Shown in pieces: positions 7,174 through 15,679 of a DNA stretch of 64,000 bases (within the stretch, counting starts at the first letter, position 1; each line of letters opens with the position of its first letter). Origin of the DNA: Chryseobacterium taklimakanense (GTDB lineage: Bacteria > Bacteroidota > Bacteroidia > Flavobacteriales > Weeksellaceae); the NCBI RefSeq assembly GCF_900187185.1, contig NZ_LT906465.1, forward strand, positions 2,480,001 to 2,544,000. The letters run 5' to 3'. Below the pieces are notes generated by a model. It saw only the letters and a program-made list of their open reading frames with translations, ran no database searches and was not told where the DNA came from. Made by a program: the position numbers and the translations under genes.

Positions 7174-7196
7174 AATTGCGACTACAGATAACATCG

Positions 7197-7450
7197 GTAA
7201 CCGTTGCTCAACTCTACATTTTCAGTAATTTCCAAAGTAAAAGCATAAAAAAAACCTCCTTTAAAGCGATTTAAGGGAGGTCTCTATTTTTGTCGGGCAA
7301 AGCAGTTCAGATTTTAGGGTGGCTTAAAATGAAGTGATCAGCGAACTATAGAACCTTTGGTTAGAGAGGAACTTTGGCAGGAGTTCGAACGAGCCCGTCC
7401 AGGCTGAGTTCGTAGAAGATTTTCGCTTCAAATGTTTTCCTGCCTTGCAG
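7197..7450. mobile_element. IS1182-like remnant C (left end plus short internal piece)
   Basis: Begins GTAACCGTTGCTCAACTCT after the hexamer ACATCG (7191-7196). It runs parallel to remnant B, including the stem-loop CCTCCTTTAAAG...GGGAGG and the transposase N-terminal region (about 7385-7445). It breaks off near 7450, where an IS3-type fragment starts. The right end is missing. Together with remnant A it would make one complete set of ends carrying the same target hexamer. Confidence 0.6.
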
Positions 7451-7451
7451 G

Positions 7452-7562
7452 TAGCTTCAGCGGGTGAAGGAACTGGTGGCCGAAAATGCCCGTCTCAAGC
7501 GCATTGTGGCGGACCAGCAGATTTCCATCGATATTTTAAAGGAGGTCAACTCAAAAAAGTGT
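7452..7562 (+). pseudogene. IS3-family OrfA fragment (coiled-coil region)
   Basis: The frame around 7464 reads VKELVAENARLKRIVADQQI then SIDILKEVNSKK. This is the leucine-zipper part of an IS3/IS911-type OrfA (typical ENARLKKLVADQxLDIxxLKE). The helix-turn-helix portion before it and any OrfB after it are missing, so this is a dead fragment fused to IS remnant C. The open frame continues to 7709 but has no transposase likeness after the lysine pair. The stretch 7563-7733 holds no recognisable gene. Confidence 0.65.
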
Positions 7563-7733
7563 AACATCTTATCAAAGGGAGCGTTATTGCTTAAACCGCT
7601 TATCGCGACTTTATTAAAAAAAATATCCAGATCGTCATTTCACAACCCTGCACTTAGTTTCACTACGTTTGGGATTGCTGATTCCTTTGCTGTATATTTA
7701 TTACATTAGCAAAACATTACAAAACTGAATCTT

Positions 7734-8381
7734 ATGTGCTATTACGTTGATACCAGCCTTACCAAAGAAGCAATCAAAGAAGTTTATGGAGTGGGATTTG
7801 AGGGTAAGGAATATAAACCCACAAAATTTTTAAACGGTTTTTCTCATGCCTTGGTTCCGGTTATATTAGATGAAAATCCTGATGTATGCACGACAGCAAA
7901 CTGGGGACTGATTCCGTTTTGGTCAAAAGACAGGAAAATTCAAAAGCAAACGCTTAATGCCAAAATAGAAACCATTAAAGAAAAACCCTCCTTCAGAAAT
8001 AATTATAATAAGCGCTGTTTGGTCTTGGTAAACGGCTTCTATGAATGGAAATGGCTGGATGACAGAGGAAAGGAGAAACATAAGCACTTTCTTTCTGTGA
8101 AAGATCAGGAGATATTTTCTCTAGGCGGGATTTACAGTAATTGGACGGATAAGGAAACCGGCGAAGAATTAAATACCTTCTCGATTGTTACCACACAGGC
8201 AAATGAGTTGATGACGGAAATCCATAACACGAAACACCGTATGCCGATCGTCCTCTTCAGATCAATGGAAAAGGAATGGCTGAAAGACAGAGATATAGAA
8301 GATTTTGCCTTTCCAAATCACGAATCTGAATTATTGGCGTTGAATTTAGATGCACCTAAGGAACCTACCACACTATTCTAA
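7734..8381 (+). CDS. SOS response-associated peptidase (SRAP/YedK, HMCES-like)
   Basis: Forms a covalent DNA-protein crosslink at abasic sites in single-stranded DNA, protecting them from cleavage. The catalytic Cys2 directly follows the initiator Met (MCYYVD), which fixes the start codon. Other active-site residues of the family are present: Asn75 (TLNAKIET), Glu104 (NGFYEW) and His168 (NTKHRMPIVL). 215 residues, full length. It stands alone after the remnants of the accessory island. Whether it belongs to the island or to the core genome cannot be told from the sequence. Confidence 0.93.
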   Translation: MCYYVDTSLTKEAIKEVYGVGFEGKEYKPTKFLNGFSHALVPVILDENPDVCTTANWGLIPFWSKDRKIQKQTLNAKIETIKEKPSFRNNYNKRCLVLVNGFYEWKWLDDRGKEKHKHFLSVKDQEIFSLGGIYSNWTDKETGEELNTFSIVTTQANELMTEIHNTKHRMPIVLFRSMEKEWLKDRDIEDFAFPNHESELLALNLDAPKEPTTLF

Positions 8382-8470
8382 ATAATTTTAAGGGAGAGCA
8401 CAACCAACAAGTATAGGAGTGCTGACGGCGGAATTGACAGCAAAATGAATAAAAACACCCTCACAACACA

Positions 8471-8758
8471 ATGAATATGGAAAATTGTTTCTTGCTCCAT
8501 TCGGATAAGATGCTGCTTTTCAGCCTCCATAAAAACTACGGTTTAGATAAAATCATCGTAACGAAAAATTCAGTTTCTACATACCCCTCGGTTCCTCAGC
8601 TCTTCGATGAATCGGAAGTATTACCTGATCATGGTAACGACGCGACCTTGTTAAGAAAAATAACGGAGGACATACAGCAAAAACTGTTGCCAGCTCAGCA
8701 ATGTATGCTGAGTTTCACTACTCACGAAACGGTTTATAACCTGTTAATAAATTCGTAG
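8471..8758 (+). CDS. Hypothetical protein, 95 aa
   Basis: Not recognised. A 95-residue soluble frame (MNMENCFLLHSDKMLLFSLH...) with no signal peptide, membrane segment or known motif. The C-terminal half (LLRKITEDIQQKLLPAQQCM) looks helical. It has a good terminator 8764-8797 shared with the convergent asnB. It could be a small cytoplasmic protein of the accessory zone. Coding status is moderate: the amino-acid composition looks protein-like, but I know no family. Confidence 0.45.
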   Translation: MNMENCFLLHSDKMLLFSLHKNYGLDKIIVTKNSVSTYPSVPQLFDESEVLPDHGNDATLLRKITEDIQQKLLPAQQCMLSFTTHETVYNLLINS

Positions 8759-8763
8759 ACGAA

Positions 8764-8797
8764 AAATCCCGAAGAAAGATCCTCGGGACTTTTTTAT
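8764..8797. terminator. Bidirectional terminator between the 95-aa gene and asnB
   Basis: Stem ATCCCGA / TCGGGACT with an A-run before and a T-run (TTTTTTA) after; it serves the + gene best. Confidence 0.6.
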
Positions 8798-8846
8798 CTT
8801 CACTTTATCACAAAATTCACATTCATCCAGGCTGTAAGTTCACAAA

Positions 8847-10517
8847 TCAATAACTGTCTTCGTGAACGCTAAGAACGGCTCTTCCGCTCGGATCGTTCAT
8901 TTTTTTGAAGGCTTCGTCCCATTCCAGGGCAATTGGGGTAGAACAAGCTACTGATGGAACTGAAGGAACGGTCAGTGCCGCTGTTTCACTTGGAAAGTGT
9001 TCCTCAAAAATGGTTCTGTAGCGGTATTCTTCCTTGTTTTGTGGTGTATTTACCGGGAATCTGAATTTTGCATTGGCCATCATTTCATCGGTCACCTCTT
9101 TTTCTGCAACTTCCTTCAGGCTGTCAATCCAGCTGTAGCCCACGCCATCGCTAAACTGCTCTTTCTGTCTCCACGCCACGCTTTCAGGCAGCAAATCTTC
9201 AAAAGCCTTTCTCAAAACCCATTTTTCAATTTTACCTTCGGCTTTGTCCACCATTTTATCTTTCGGGTTAATGGTCATCGCAACATCCATAAACTCTTTG
9301 TCCAAAAATGGCACGCGGCCCTCGATACCCCACGACATCAGGGCTTTATTCGCCCGTAAGCAGTCATAAAGGTGAAGTTTGCTCAGTTTCCTCACGGTTT
9401 CCTCATGGAATTCCTTTGCATTCGGAGCTTTGTGAAAATAAAGGTATCCGCCGAATAGCTCATCCGAACCTTCGCCGGAAAGCACCATTTTAATCCCCAT
9501 GGATTTAATGACTCTTGCCAAAAGATACATCGGAGTGGACGCGCGAACCGTCGTCACATCGTAGGTTTCCAGATGATAAATCACATCCCGAACTGCATCC
9601 AGGCCTTCCTGAACTGTAAAATGAATTTCGTGGTGAATGGAACCGATATGATCCGCAACTTTTCGTGCAGCAAGCAGATCCGGCGAACCTACTAAACCCA
9701 CTGCAAAACTGTGCAGCCGCGGATACCAAGCTTCCTGTGTGTCGCCGCTTTCAATTCTGTTTCGGGCGTATTTTGCGGTAACCGCGGATATGATTGAGGA
9801 ATCCAAACCGCCGGAAAGTAAAACGCCGTACGGTACATCGCTCATCAGCTGCCTGTGAACTGCGTCTTCAAGACCTTTTCTGATTTTCGCAAGATCGGTT
9901 TCGTTGTCTTTTACATTTTCAAAGTCTTCCCAATCCCTCTGGTACCACTTTTGGAGTTCGTAGCCGTCTTCACTGTAAAGGAAATGTCCCGGCAGGAACG
10001 TTTCAATTTTGTTGCAAACGCCTTCCAAAGCTTTTAATTCTGATGCTGCGTAATAGTTGCCGTGTTTGTCCCAACCGTGATACAGCGGGCAAATTCCCAT
10101 GTGATCACGTCCAACGAGAAAAACTTCTTTCTCGCTGTCATAAAGCGCAAATGCAAAGATTCCGTTCAGTTTTTCAAGGAAATTTTTTCCGTCCCTTTGG
10201 TATAAGGCCAAAATCACTTCACAATCCGATTGCGTCTGGAACCCGTATTCCGGAAATTCTTTTCTGAGTTCCTGGTGGTTGTAGATTTCACCGTTTACCG
10301 CTAAAACGATTTTCCCGTCCTGGCTGTAAAGTGGCTGTTTACCGGAAGTTGGATCTACAATTGCCAAACGTTCGTGTGACATTATGGTTTTTTCGTCCTG
10401 AAAGATCCCGCTCCAGTCCGGGCCGCGGTGACGGATTTTTTTAGACATTTCCAAAACCTGTGGCCTCAGGCTTTCGGTTTTTTGTTTTGCATCAAACAGG
10501 CATACTATTCCGCACAT
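8847..10517 (-). CDS. asnB: Asparagine synthase (glutamine-hydrolysing), AsnB type
   Basis: Makes asparagine from aspartate, ATP and glutamine. An N-terminal class II glutamine amidotransferase domain begins MCGIVCLFD with nucleophile Cys2, followed by RHRGPDWSG (~29-37), LAIVDP and NGEIYNH (75-81). The C-terminal synthetase domain carries the PPi-loop SGGLDSS at 235-241. 556 residues, as for E. coli AsnB. Cys2 after Met fixes the start. It is preceded by ~300 A/T-rich bases and lies convergent with the 95-aa gene. The window also has asparaginase ansA, so synthesis and breakdown genes lie 5 kb apart. Confidence 0.96.
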   Translation of the reverse strand: MCGIVCLFDAKQKTESLRPQVLEMSKKIRHRGPDWSGIFQDEKTIMSHERLAIVDPTSGKQPLYSQDGKIVLAVNGEIYNHQELRKEFPEYGFQTQSDCEVILALYQRDGKNFLEKLNGIFAFALYDSEKEVFLVGRDHMGICPLYHGWDKHGNYYAASELKALEGVCNKIETFLPGHFLYSEDGYELQKWYQRDWEDFENVKDNETDLAKIRKGLEDAVHRQLMSDVPYGVLLSGGLDSSIISAVTAKYARNRIESGDTQEAWYPRLHSFAVGLVGSPDLLAARKVADHIGSIHHEIHFTVQEGLDAVRDVIYHLETYDVTTVRASTPMYLLARVIKSMGIKMVLSGEGSDELFGGYLYFHKAPNAKEFHEETVRKLSKLHLYDCLRANKALMSWGIEGRVPFLDKEFMDVAMTINPKDKMVDKAEGKIEKWVLRKAFEDLLPESVAWRQKEQFSDGVGYSWIDSLKEVAEKEVTDEMMANAKFRFPVNTPQNKEEYRYRTIFEEHFPSETAALTVPSVPSVACSTPIALEWDEAFKKMNDPSGRAVLSVHEDSY

Positions 10518-10824
10518 AAATTTTTTTGTTTAAAGTTTCAAGTTCGAGGTTTTTTAAAGCTTCAAACCTGATTTAAATTGTTTTATTCGTTTTGGTTAAA
10601 ATTCTTTTGCAATAATAAAACCAAAGTTTATAAATAAAAATTAAAAACGCTAATTAATTAAAAATTTACTAAAATTAATTTTTAAAGCGAAAAAATTTAA
10701 GTTCAAAACGGAATTTTCAGTGTTTGAGAGGATTTTTTTTAGTAAAAAGAAATTGCCCCGAAATAACAGAACAAAATGAGTGAAATCACGGCTAAAAATT
10801 GTTCAGAGAGATTTACTTCAAGAT
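10518..10824. other. A/T-rich intergenic region between asnB and the RsmB-like gene
   Basis: 307 bases without a supportable gene. It must contain the asnB promoter (transcribed leftward). Runs of A and T dominate and I see no clear hairpin or RNA. Confidence 0.5.
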
Positions 10825-12030
10825 TTATTTCAGTCGCTCGATCAAAGCCATATAAAAACCGTCATAGCCTTCGCTTGGCATTATTTTTTCGTCTTTGAGC
10901 AATTTGAAGTCGGGGTTGTTTTTAAGAAATTTTTCTACCTGTTCATTGTTTTCGGAAGGCAAAATGGAGCAGGTTGCATAGACCATTCTGCCACCTTTTT
11001 TAAGGATTTTGGAGTAATCCTGCAGGATTTGCTGTTGCTCGTCTTTGATTCTGTCAATGAATTCCTGGTCGATTTTCCATTTGGAATCCGGGTTTCTTTT
11101 TAAAACGCCGAGACCGGAACACGGTGCGTCGATCAGAAGCCTGTCGGCTTTTTCTTGAAGCCTTTTAATGACTTTATTATCTGTAATGGTGCGGGTCTCG
11201 ATGTTGTGGGCACCGGCACGTTTGGCACGGCGTTTCAGTTCGGCAAGTTTCCACTCGTAAATATCCAGTGCGATAATCTGGCCTTTATTTTTCATCAGAG
11301 CAGCCAGGTGAAGTGTTTTCCCACCGGCTCCTGCGCAGGCATCCACCACACGCATACCTTCCTGAACATCCAGCATTTCTCCAATTTTCTGGGAACTGGC
11401 ATCCTGCACTTCAAACAAACCGTCTTTAAAGGCAGAGGTTAGGAAGACGTTCTTCTTTTCTTCCAGCTGTACAGCGTCCGGATATTGTTTTAAGCTAAAA
11501 CTTTCCACATTTTCCTCTTTCAGTTCATCCATCAGCTCCCGCACTGTGGTTTTCAGCGTGTTTGCACGAAGTACGGTTGGTGCCTGCTCATTTAAAGCAA
11601 TCATTTCTTTTTCCCAGTTGTCACCAAGTTCTTTTTCTAGTGTCTCGGCCAGCCAGTCTGGAATTGAATGCTGAATGGCTTTAGACGGAACTGTATTTTT
11701 CTCGAGTTTTTTCAGGATGTCCGCAATCTTGATGCCCTCAAATTCTTCAAATTTTTTGTATTTGGTTTTGCTCCAGAGCAGGTACGCCAGAATCATTTTG
11801 TAGATATTTCCGGGCTTGGCGCCTTCGCCCATATAGTATTCGAGGCGTTTTTTCCAGCGGATGATATTGTAGAAAATCTCCGAAACGGTTTTCCGGTCTT
11901 CGCTGCCCCATTTTTTGTGGGATTTCAAAAGCCTTTCAATAACTTTATCGGCATATTTATTTTTTTCAAAAAAAGTTTCCTGCAGAGCATCGTGAATTCC
12001 GATGAGGAGATTGCGGTGTATGAGTTCCAT
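10825..12030 (-). CDS. RsmB/NOP-family rRNA (cytosine-C5) methyltransferase
   Basis: SAM-dependent m5C methyltransferase acting on rRNA. An N-terminal NusB-like helical region (about 1-145) is followed by a Rossmann domain with SAM motif DACAGAGGKT (230-239). Motif IV is DAPCSGLG with Cys304; motif VI is YATCSILPSEN with catalytic Cys354. The two-cysteine arrangement is diagnostic. 401 residues. The exact target (C967 or another site) cannot be told from the sequence. A TATTTTTG element on the minus strand at 12076-12083 may be its promoter. Confidence 0.9.
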   Translation of the reverse strand: MELIHRNLLIGIHDALQETFFEKNKYADKVIERLLKSHKKWGSEDRKTVSEIFYNIIRWKKRLEYYMGEGAKPGNIYKMILAYLLWSKTKYKKFEEFEGIKIADILKKLEKNTVPSKAIQHSIPDWLAETLEKELGDNWEKEMIALNEQAPTVLRANTLKTTVRELMDELKEENVESFSLKQYPDAVQLEEKKNVFLTSAFKDGLFEVQDASSQKIGEMLDVQEGMRVVDACAGAGGKTLHLAALMKNKGQIIALDIYEWKLAELKRRAKRAGAHNIETRTITDNKVIKRLQEKADRLLIDAPCSGLGVLKRNPDSKWKIDQEFIDRIKDEQQQILQDYSKILKKGGRMVYATCSILPSENNEQVEKFLKNNPDFKLLKDEKIMPSEGYDGFYMALIERLK

Positions 12031-12148
12031 ATTTAAGCTTTCGGCAGATGCAAATTAGCGTTCTGCGATTTTTTGCAAAAATACGGTTTTTGAAGTAAAG
12101 AGATTTTCAATCGTTACAGCTTCGCTCGGAAACATTAAGCCAATATCT

Positions 12149-12156
12149 TATCTTTG
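12149..12156 (+). promoter_or_regulatory. -7 promoter element TATCTTTG of the PhnA-like gene
   Basis: TANNTTTG match 14 bases before the ATG. Confidence 0.55.
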
Positions 12157-12170
12157 TAAAAAAGAAAATT

Positions 12171-12503
12171 ATGAGCGATACAGTACACTGCCCAGTATGT
12201 AATTCTGAATTTACTTATCAACAGGACGATCTGATGGTTTGTTCGCAGTGTTTCCACGAATGGGATCCGGCGGAAGGTGGCAGTGAGAACAGGATTTTCG
12301 ACAGCAACGGCAATGAGCTGTTTGATGGAGATTCAGTCGTTGTAATCAAAGATTTACCGGTTAAAGGTGCGCCAAAACCAGTGAAGGCAGGAACGAAAGT
12401 GAAAAACATCCGTTTGCGGCCAGATTCTGACCATAATATTGACTGCAAAATTGACGGTTTCGGATCAATGGCGCTCAAATCTGAATTTGTACGGAAAGCT
12501 TAA
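12171..12503 (+). CDS. PhnA/YjdM-family zinc-ribbon protein
   Basis: 110-residue protein of the PhnA (YjdM) family. An N-terminal zinc ribbon CPVCNSEF...CSQCFHEW (two CxxC pairs at about 8-11 and 29-32) is followed by an SH3-like domain with the family signature [15 protein letters not shown] and [11 protein letters not shown]. Despite the historical name, the family is not shown to act on phosphonates, and its function is uncertain. Single gene with its own promoter and a terminator at 12553-12590. The start is supported by the promoter spacing. Confidence 0.9.
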   Translation: MSDTVHCPVCNSEFTYQQDDLMVCSQCFHEWDPAEGGSENRIFDSNGNELFDGDSVVVIKDLPVKGAPKPVKAGTKVKNIRLRPDSDHNIDCKIDGFGSMALKSEFVRKA

Positions 12504-12552
12504 TTAAAGAATAAAGTAAAGCGGCAGAAGATAAAAGTCGTTTTAAAAACCA

Positions 12553-12590
12553 AAGTTCACAATCTGGGTTAACTGTGAACTTATTTTTTA
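12553..12590 (+). terminator. Terminator of the PhnA-like gene
   Basis: Stem AAGTTCACA / TGTGAACTT with a 12-base loop followed by ATTTTTTAAT. The stretch 12591-12802 holds no supportable gene. Confidence 0.65.
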
Positions 12591-12802
12591 ATAATAAAAA
12601 AAAGGAAAAATTTGGACAGGGTTCAAATTCCAGGACTTCATTGTTCCGATAGAATGAAACTAATTTCAGTCCACAAAGGCAGAAAGAGAATTAACCAAAA
12701 ATTTCCTTGTGTTGTCGGGAGAGCTAATTTACAATATTATTTCAATTTTCCTGCCAAATCTGTAAAAGATGATCTCATTAGTTATCAACATATTAACATT
12801 AA

Positions 12803-13738
12803 CTATTGAAATCTAACTTTCACCGTATCAGAGAGTTGGTTTTCTGAATAGATGACGATGGGGACCTCATTCACCAGAACCCTGTTCCAGTAGTGGCTTC
12901 CGGCAAAACGACTTTCTAACACTTTGGCTTCGGTACCGTTTTCTGAAATTTTTATTTGTGTAGGATACCAGAGGTTTTTTGAAAGGTTAAGTTTTGATTT
13001 TTCTTCATCTGAAAGTACATTTACTTCACCAAATAGCTTCGCCACATATTCGTTGTAGGGATTTTTATAAGTTTCTTCCGGCGAATCGTTCTGAATAAGG
13101 CGGCCTTCCTGCAAAATGATAATTTGGTTCAGCCAGGGCATCACTTCCTGAATTTCGTGGGTTGAAATCATCAGGGAAATGTGGTGCTTCTTCACATAAT
13201 TAAAAAGCCTTTCCCGAAGCTCAATTTTCCTGGAAAAATCAAGGTTGCTGAAAGGTTCATCCAGCAAAAGGAGTTTTGGCATTACTGAAAGCGCTCTTGC
13301 AATCGCAATACGCTGCTGCTGACCGCCACTCAAAAAACGGGGTTTTACATCAGCGTAATCTTCCATTCCAACCACCTCGAGCAGTTGCATCACTTTCTCG
13401 CGTTTTTCAGCAAGATTGATGTTTGAAATAAATTTTCCAACGTTGTCATAAGCCGTGGAGTAGGGCATAAGATCGTAATTCTGCGCTACGAACTTCATTT
13501 CGCTTTCGCCAGGAACGATATTTCCTTTCGGACCGAGGAGCTTTCTGCCATTAAAAATTATTTCGCCTTCCTGCCAGTCGAGCAGTCCGTAAATAATATT
13601 AAGCAGCGTGGATTTCCCACAGCCGCTTTCACCGGCAAGCGCGATAATTTTCCCTTCGTCAACTCTGAGGTTCAGGTTGTTGAAAATTTTCCTGTCGGTG
13701 CCGTATGAAAAGTGCAGGTTTTTAACTTCAAGAAGCAT
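12803..13738 (-). CDS. ABC transporter ATP-binding protein (orphan)
   Basis: Cytoplasmic ATPase subunit of an ABC importer. It has Walker A AGESGCGKST (about 36-45), Q-loop region FVAQNYDLMP, signature LSGGQQQRIAIARAL (about 137-151), Walker B LLLLDEPFSNLD and the H-loop STHEIQEV. A C-terminal ~75 residue extension resembles the TOBE-like regulatory domain of import ATPases. 311 residues. No permease or binding protein is adjacent, so the substrate is unknown. It ends next to a gene-free stretch and is divergent from the YceI gene. Confidence 0.88.
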   Translation of the reverse strand: MLLEVKNLHFSYGTDRKIFNNLNLRVDEGKIIALAGESGCGKSTLLNIIYGLLDWQEGEIIFNGRKLLGPKGNIVPGESEMKFVAQNYDLMPYSTAYDNVGKFISNINLAEKREKVMQLLEVVGMEDYADVKPRFLSGGQQQRIAIARALSVMPKLLLLDEPFSNLDFSRKIELRERLFNYVKKHHISLMISTHEIQEVMPWLNQIIILQEGRLIQNDSPEETYKNPYNEYVAKLFGEVNVLSDEEKSKLNLSKNLWYPTQIKISENGTEAKVLESRFAGSHYWNRVLVNEVPIVIYSENQLSDTVKVRFQ

Positions 13739-13818
13739 AATGCAAAATTAAGGTTTAGTTTCCCTCTATTGAAATTTTTTTAGTATTTTAGCGAAAATTA
13801 GATAAAGTATTTAATTGG

Positions 13819-14478
13819 ATGAAAAAAAATCTCGTAAATGCCTTATTACCGGCAATTATTTTAAGTAGTGTTTTGGTTTCCTGCGGAAAGGATAAGCCTT
13901 TAACCAGCGAGAGTACAGAAGTGCAAACGGCCAAAAACGGGCAGATGTACGTCCTCGATACGATGAACAGCAAGATTGAATGGAAGGGCTTTAAGGTTTT
14001 AAAATCTGATAACACCAGCCATTTCGGAACTATAAAGTTTGAAAGCGGTGATGTAACCGTAAATGGCGACAAGTTAGAAAGCGGAAAGTTCGTAGCAGAT
14101 ATGTCCAGTCTTGCAAATGTGGATTTAGCAGATGATGCTGAGCAAAAAGGAAAACTGGAAAGCCATTTGAAATCCGGTGATTTCTTTGAAGTGGAGAAAT
14201 TCCCTACTGCATCGTACGAAATTGCAAAGGTAACAGCTGCTGAAAACGGCGATTACAATACGGTTTTGGATGGTAACCTTACAATAAAAGGTATCACCAA
14301 ACCTGTTCAGTTCAAAGCTAACGTAAAGGTGGATAACGGTGAAGTAAGCATTGCTACTGAGCCTAAAGACATTTTGCGTGAAGATTTTGGAGTGAAGTTC
14401 CAGCTGCCGGTACAAAACGGTTTGATTAAAAACGAAATGAACGTTCAGATCCTGGTAAAAGCTTTGGAAAAGAAATAA
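13819..14478 (+). CDS. YceI-family lipoprotein
   Basis: A lipid-binding beta-barrel (lipocalin-like) protein of the YceI family, here as a lipoprotein. The signal peptide MKKNLVNALLPAIILSSVLV leads to lipobox LVSC with Cys22. The YceI domain covers about 45-219: SKIEWKGFKVL, HFGTIKFESGDV, VNGDKLESGKFVADM, SHLKSGDFFEVEKFPTASYE and GNLTIKGITKPVQF. 219 residues. Family members bind polyisoprenoid or similar lipids; the ligand here is not evident. Single gene with a strong terminator at 14505-14541. Confidence 0.92.
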   Translation: MKKNLVNALLPAIILSSVLVSCGKDKPLTSESTEVQTAKNGQMYVLDTMNSKIEWKGFKVLKSDNTSHFGTIKFESGDVTVNGDKLESGKFVADMSSLANVDLADDAEQKGKLESHLKSGDFFEVEKFPTASYEIAKVTAAENGDYNTVLDGNLTIKGITKPVQFKANVKVDNGEVSIATEPKDILREDFGVKFQLPVQNGLIKNEMNVQILVKALEKK

Positions 14479-14504
14479 AATTTTAAGTGTTAATAGTGAT
14501 GGGA

Positions 14505-14541
14505 CAAAGGTGCGGTTGAAGTCGCACCTTTGCCTTTTTAT
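14505..14541 (+). terminator. Terminator of the YceI gene
   Basis: A 10-bp perfect stem CAAAGGTGCG / CGCACCTTTG followed by CCTTTTTATTT. Confidence 0.8.
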
Positions 14542-14557
14542 TTCCCGGGCAAAATCG

Positions 14558-14565
14558 TAACTTTG
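14558..14565 (+). promoter_or_regulatory. -7 promoter element TAACTTTG of pheS
   Basis: TANNTTTG consensus 21 bases before the pheS ATG, directly after the YceI terminator. Confidence 0.6.
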
Positions 14566-14586
14566 CACCTTTAGAAACTTAGACAA

Positions 14587-15597
14587 ATGTTAGAACGTAT
14601 TGATGAATTACTGGCTGAGGTTGGCAGCTTTTCGTCTGCAGAAAAGGATGTAATTGAGCAGTTCCGCATAAAATACAGCGGAAAAAAGGGAATTTTGAAT
14701 GACCTCTTCCATAAATTCAAGGAAGTGCCGAATGATCAGAAGAAAGAATTTGGCCAGAAAATCAATACGTTGAAACAGGCGGTCGCGACAAAACTTGAAG
14801 ATCTAAAAAATGCTGCCACAACCAATATTTCAGTAGAAAAAGATGACCTTACCAAGCCGGCTTTTCCACTGGAATTGGGAACCAGGCATCCGATAAACCT
14901 CGTGCGCAACAGAATTGTGGAGATTTTCAAATCCATAGGTTTTGCTGTTGCAGACGGACCGGAAATTGAGGACGACTGGCATAACTTCAGCGCGCTGAAT
15001 ATGCCCGAATACCACCCTGCCCGTGATATGCAGGATACATTCTTCATTGAGCAGAATCCTGATGTGCTGCTGAGGACGCATACTTCTTCCGTCCAAATCC
15101 GTTATATGGAACAAAATGATCCTCCGATCAGAATTCTTGCCCCGGGAAGAGTATTCCGTAATGAGGCGATTTCTTCCCGTTCGCACTGTATTTTCCACCA
15201 GATCGAAGGACTTTATATTGATAAAAATGTAAGTTTTGCAGATTTAAAACAAACGCTTCAGTTCTTCACAAGCGAACTTTTCGGTAAATCAAAAATCAGA
15301 TTGAGACCTTCTTATTTTCCCTTCACTGAGCCAAGTGCAGAGGTGGATGTATATTGGGGACTGAATTCTGAGACCGATTACAGAATCACCAAAGGTACAG
15401 GCTGGCTGGAAATTATGGGTTGTGGAATGGTAGATCCCGCGGTTCTGAAAAACGTAAACATCGATCCGGATCAGTATTCTGGTTATGCGTTTGGGATGGG
15501 AATCGAAAGAATTGTGATGCTGCTTTATCAGATGGGTGATATCAGGATGTTCTTTGAGAATGATAAAAGAATGCTGGAACAATTCAAATCACTGTAA
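14587..15597 (+). CDS. pheS: Phenylalanine--tRNA ligase alpha subunit
   Basis: Alpha subunit of the heterotetrameric class II PheRS. An N-terminal coiled-coil region (about 1-90) is followed by the catalytic core: RTHTSSVQIRYM, class II motif 2 around FRNEAISSRSHCIFHQIEGL, EPSAEVDVYW, and motif 3 GYAFGMGIERIVML near the C-terminus. 336 residues, normal length. pheT is not adjacent: a terminator follows at 15618, so the subunits are encoded at separate loci. It has its own promoter, so it is monocistronic. Confidence 0.97.
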   Translation: MLERIDELLAEVGSFSSAEKDVIEQFRIKYSGKKGILNDLFHKFKEVPNDQKKEFGQKINTLKQAVATKLEDLKNAATTNISVEKDDLTKPAFPLELGTRHPINLVRNRIVEIFKSIGFAVADGPEIEDDWHNFSALNMPEYHPARDMQDTFFIEQNPDVLLRTHTSSVQIRYMEQNDPPIRILAPGRVFRNEAISSRSHCIFHQIEGLYIDKNVSFADLKQTLQFFTSELFGKSKIRLRPSYFPFTEPSAEVDVYWGLNSETDYRITKGTGWLEIMGCGMVDPAVLKNVNIDPDQYSGYAFGMGIERIVMLLYQMGDIRMFFENDKRMLEQFKSL

Positions 15598-15617
15598 GGA
15601 ATTTTTAACAATAATAA

Positions 15618-15650
15618 AATGCGCTTCAATCGGAAGCGCATTTTTTGGTT
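15618..15650 (+). terminator. Terminator of pheS
   Basis: Stem AATGCGCTTC / GAAGCGCATT with a 5-base loop, then TTTT. Confidence 0.85.
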
Positions 15651-15679
15651 TTAAAATGAATGTAAAATGTATAATAAGT

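Noticed and set aside
7563-7709. C-terminal continuation of the IS3 OrfA fragment frame
   Set aside because: Similarity to OrfA ends at the Lys pair near 7562; the rest is chance reading frame.
12612-12809. 65-codon plus-strand frame before the ABC ATPase gene
   Set aside because: No family-like sequence, no promoter, and it runs into the 3' end of the convergent ABC gene; looks like chance.
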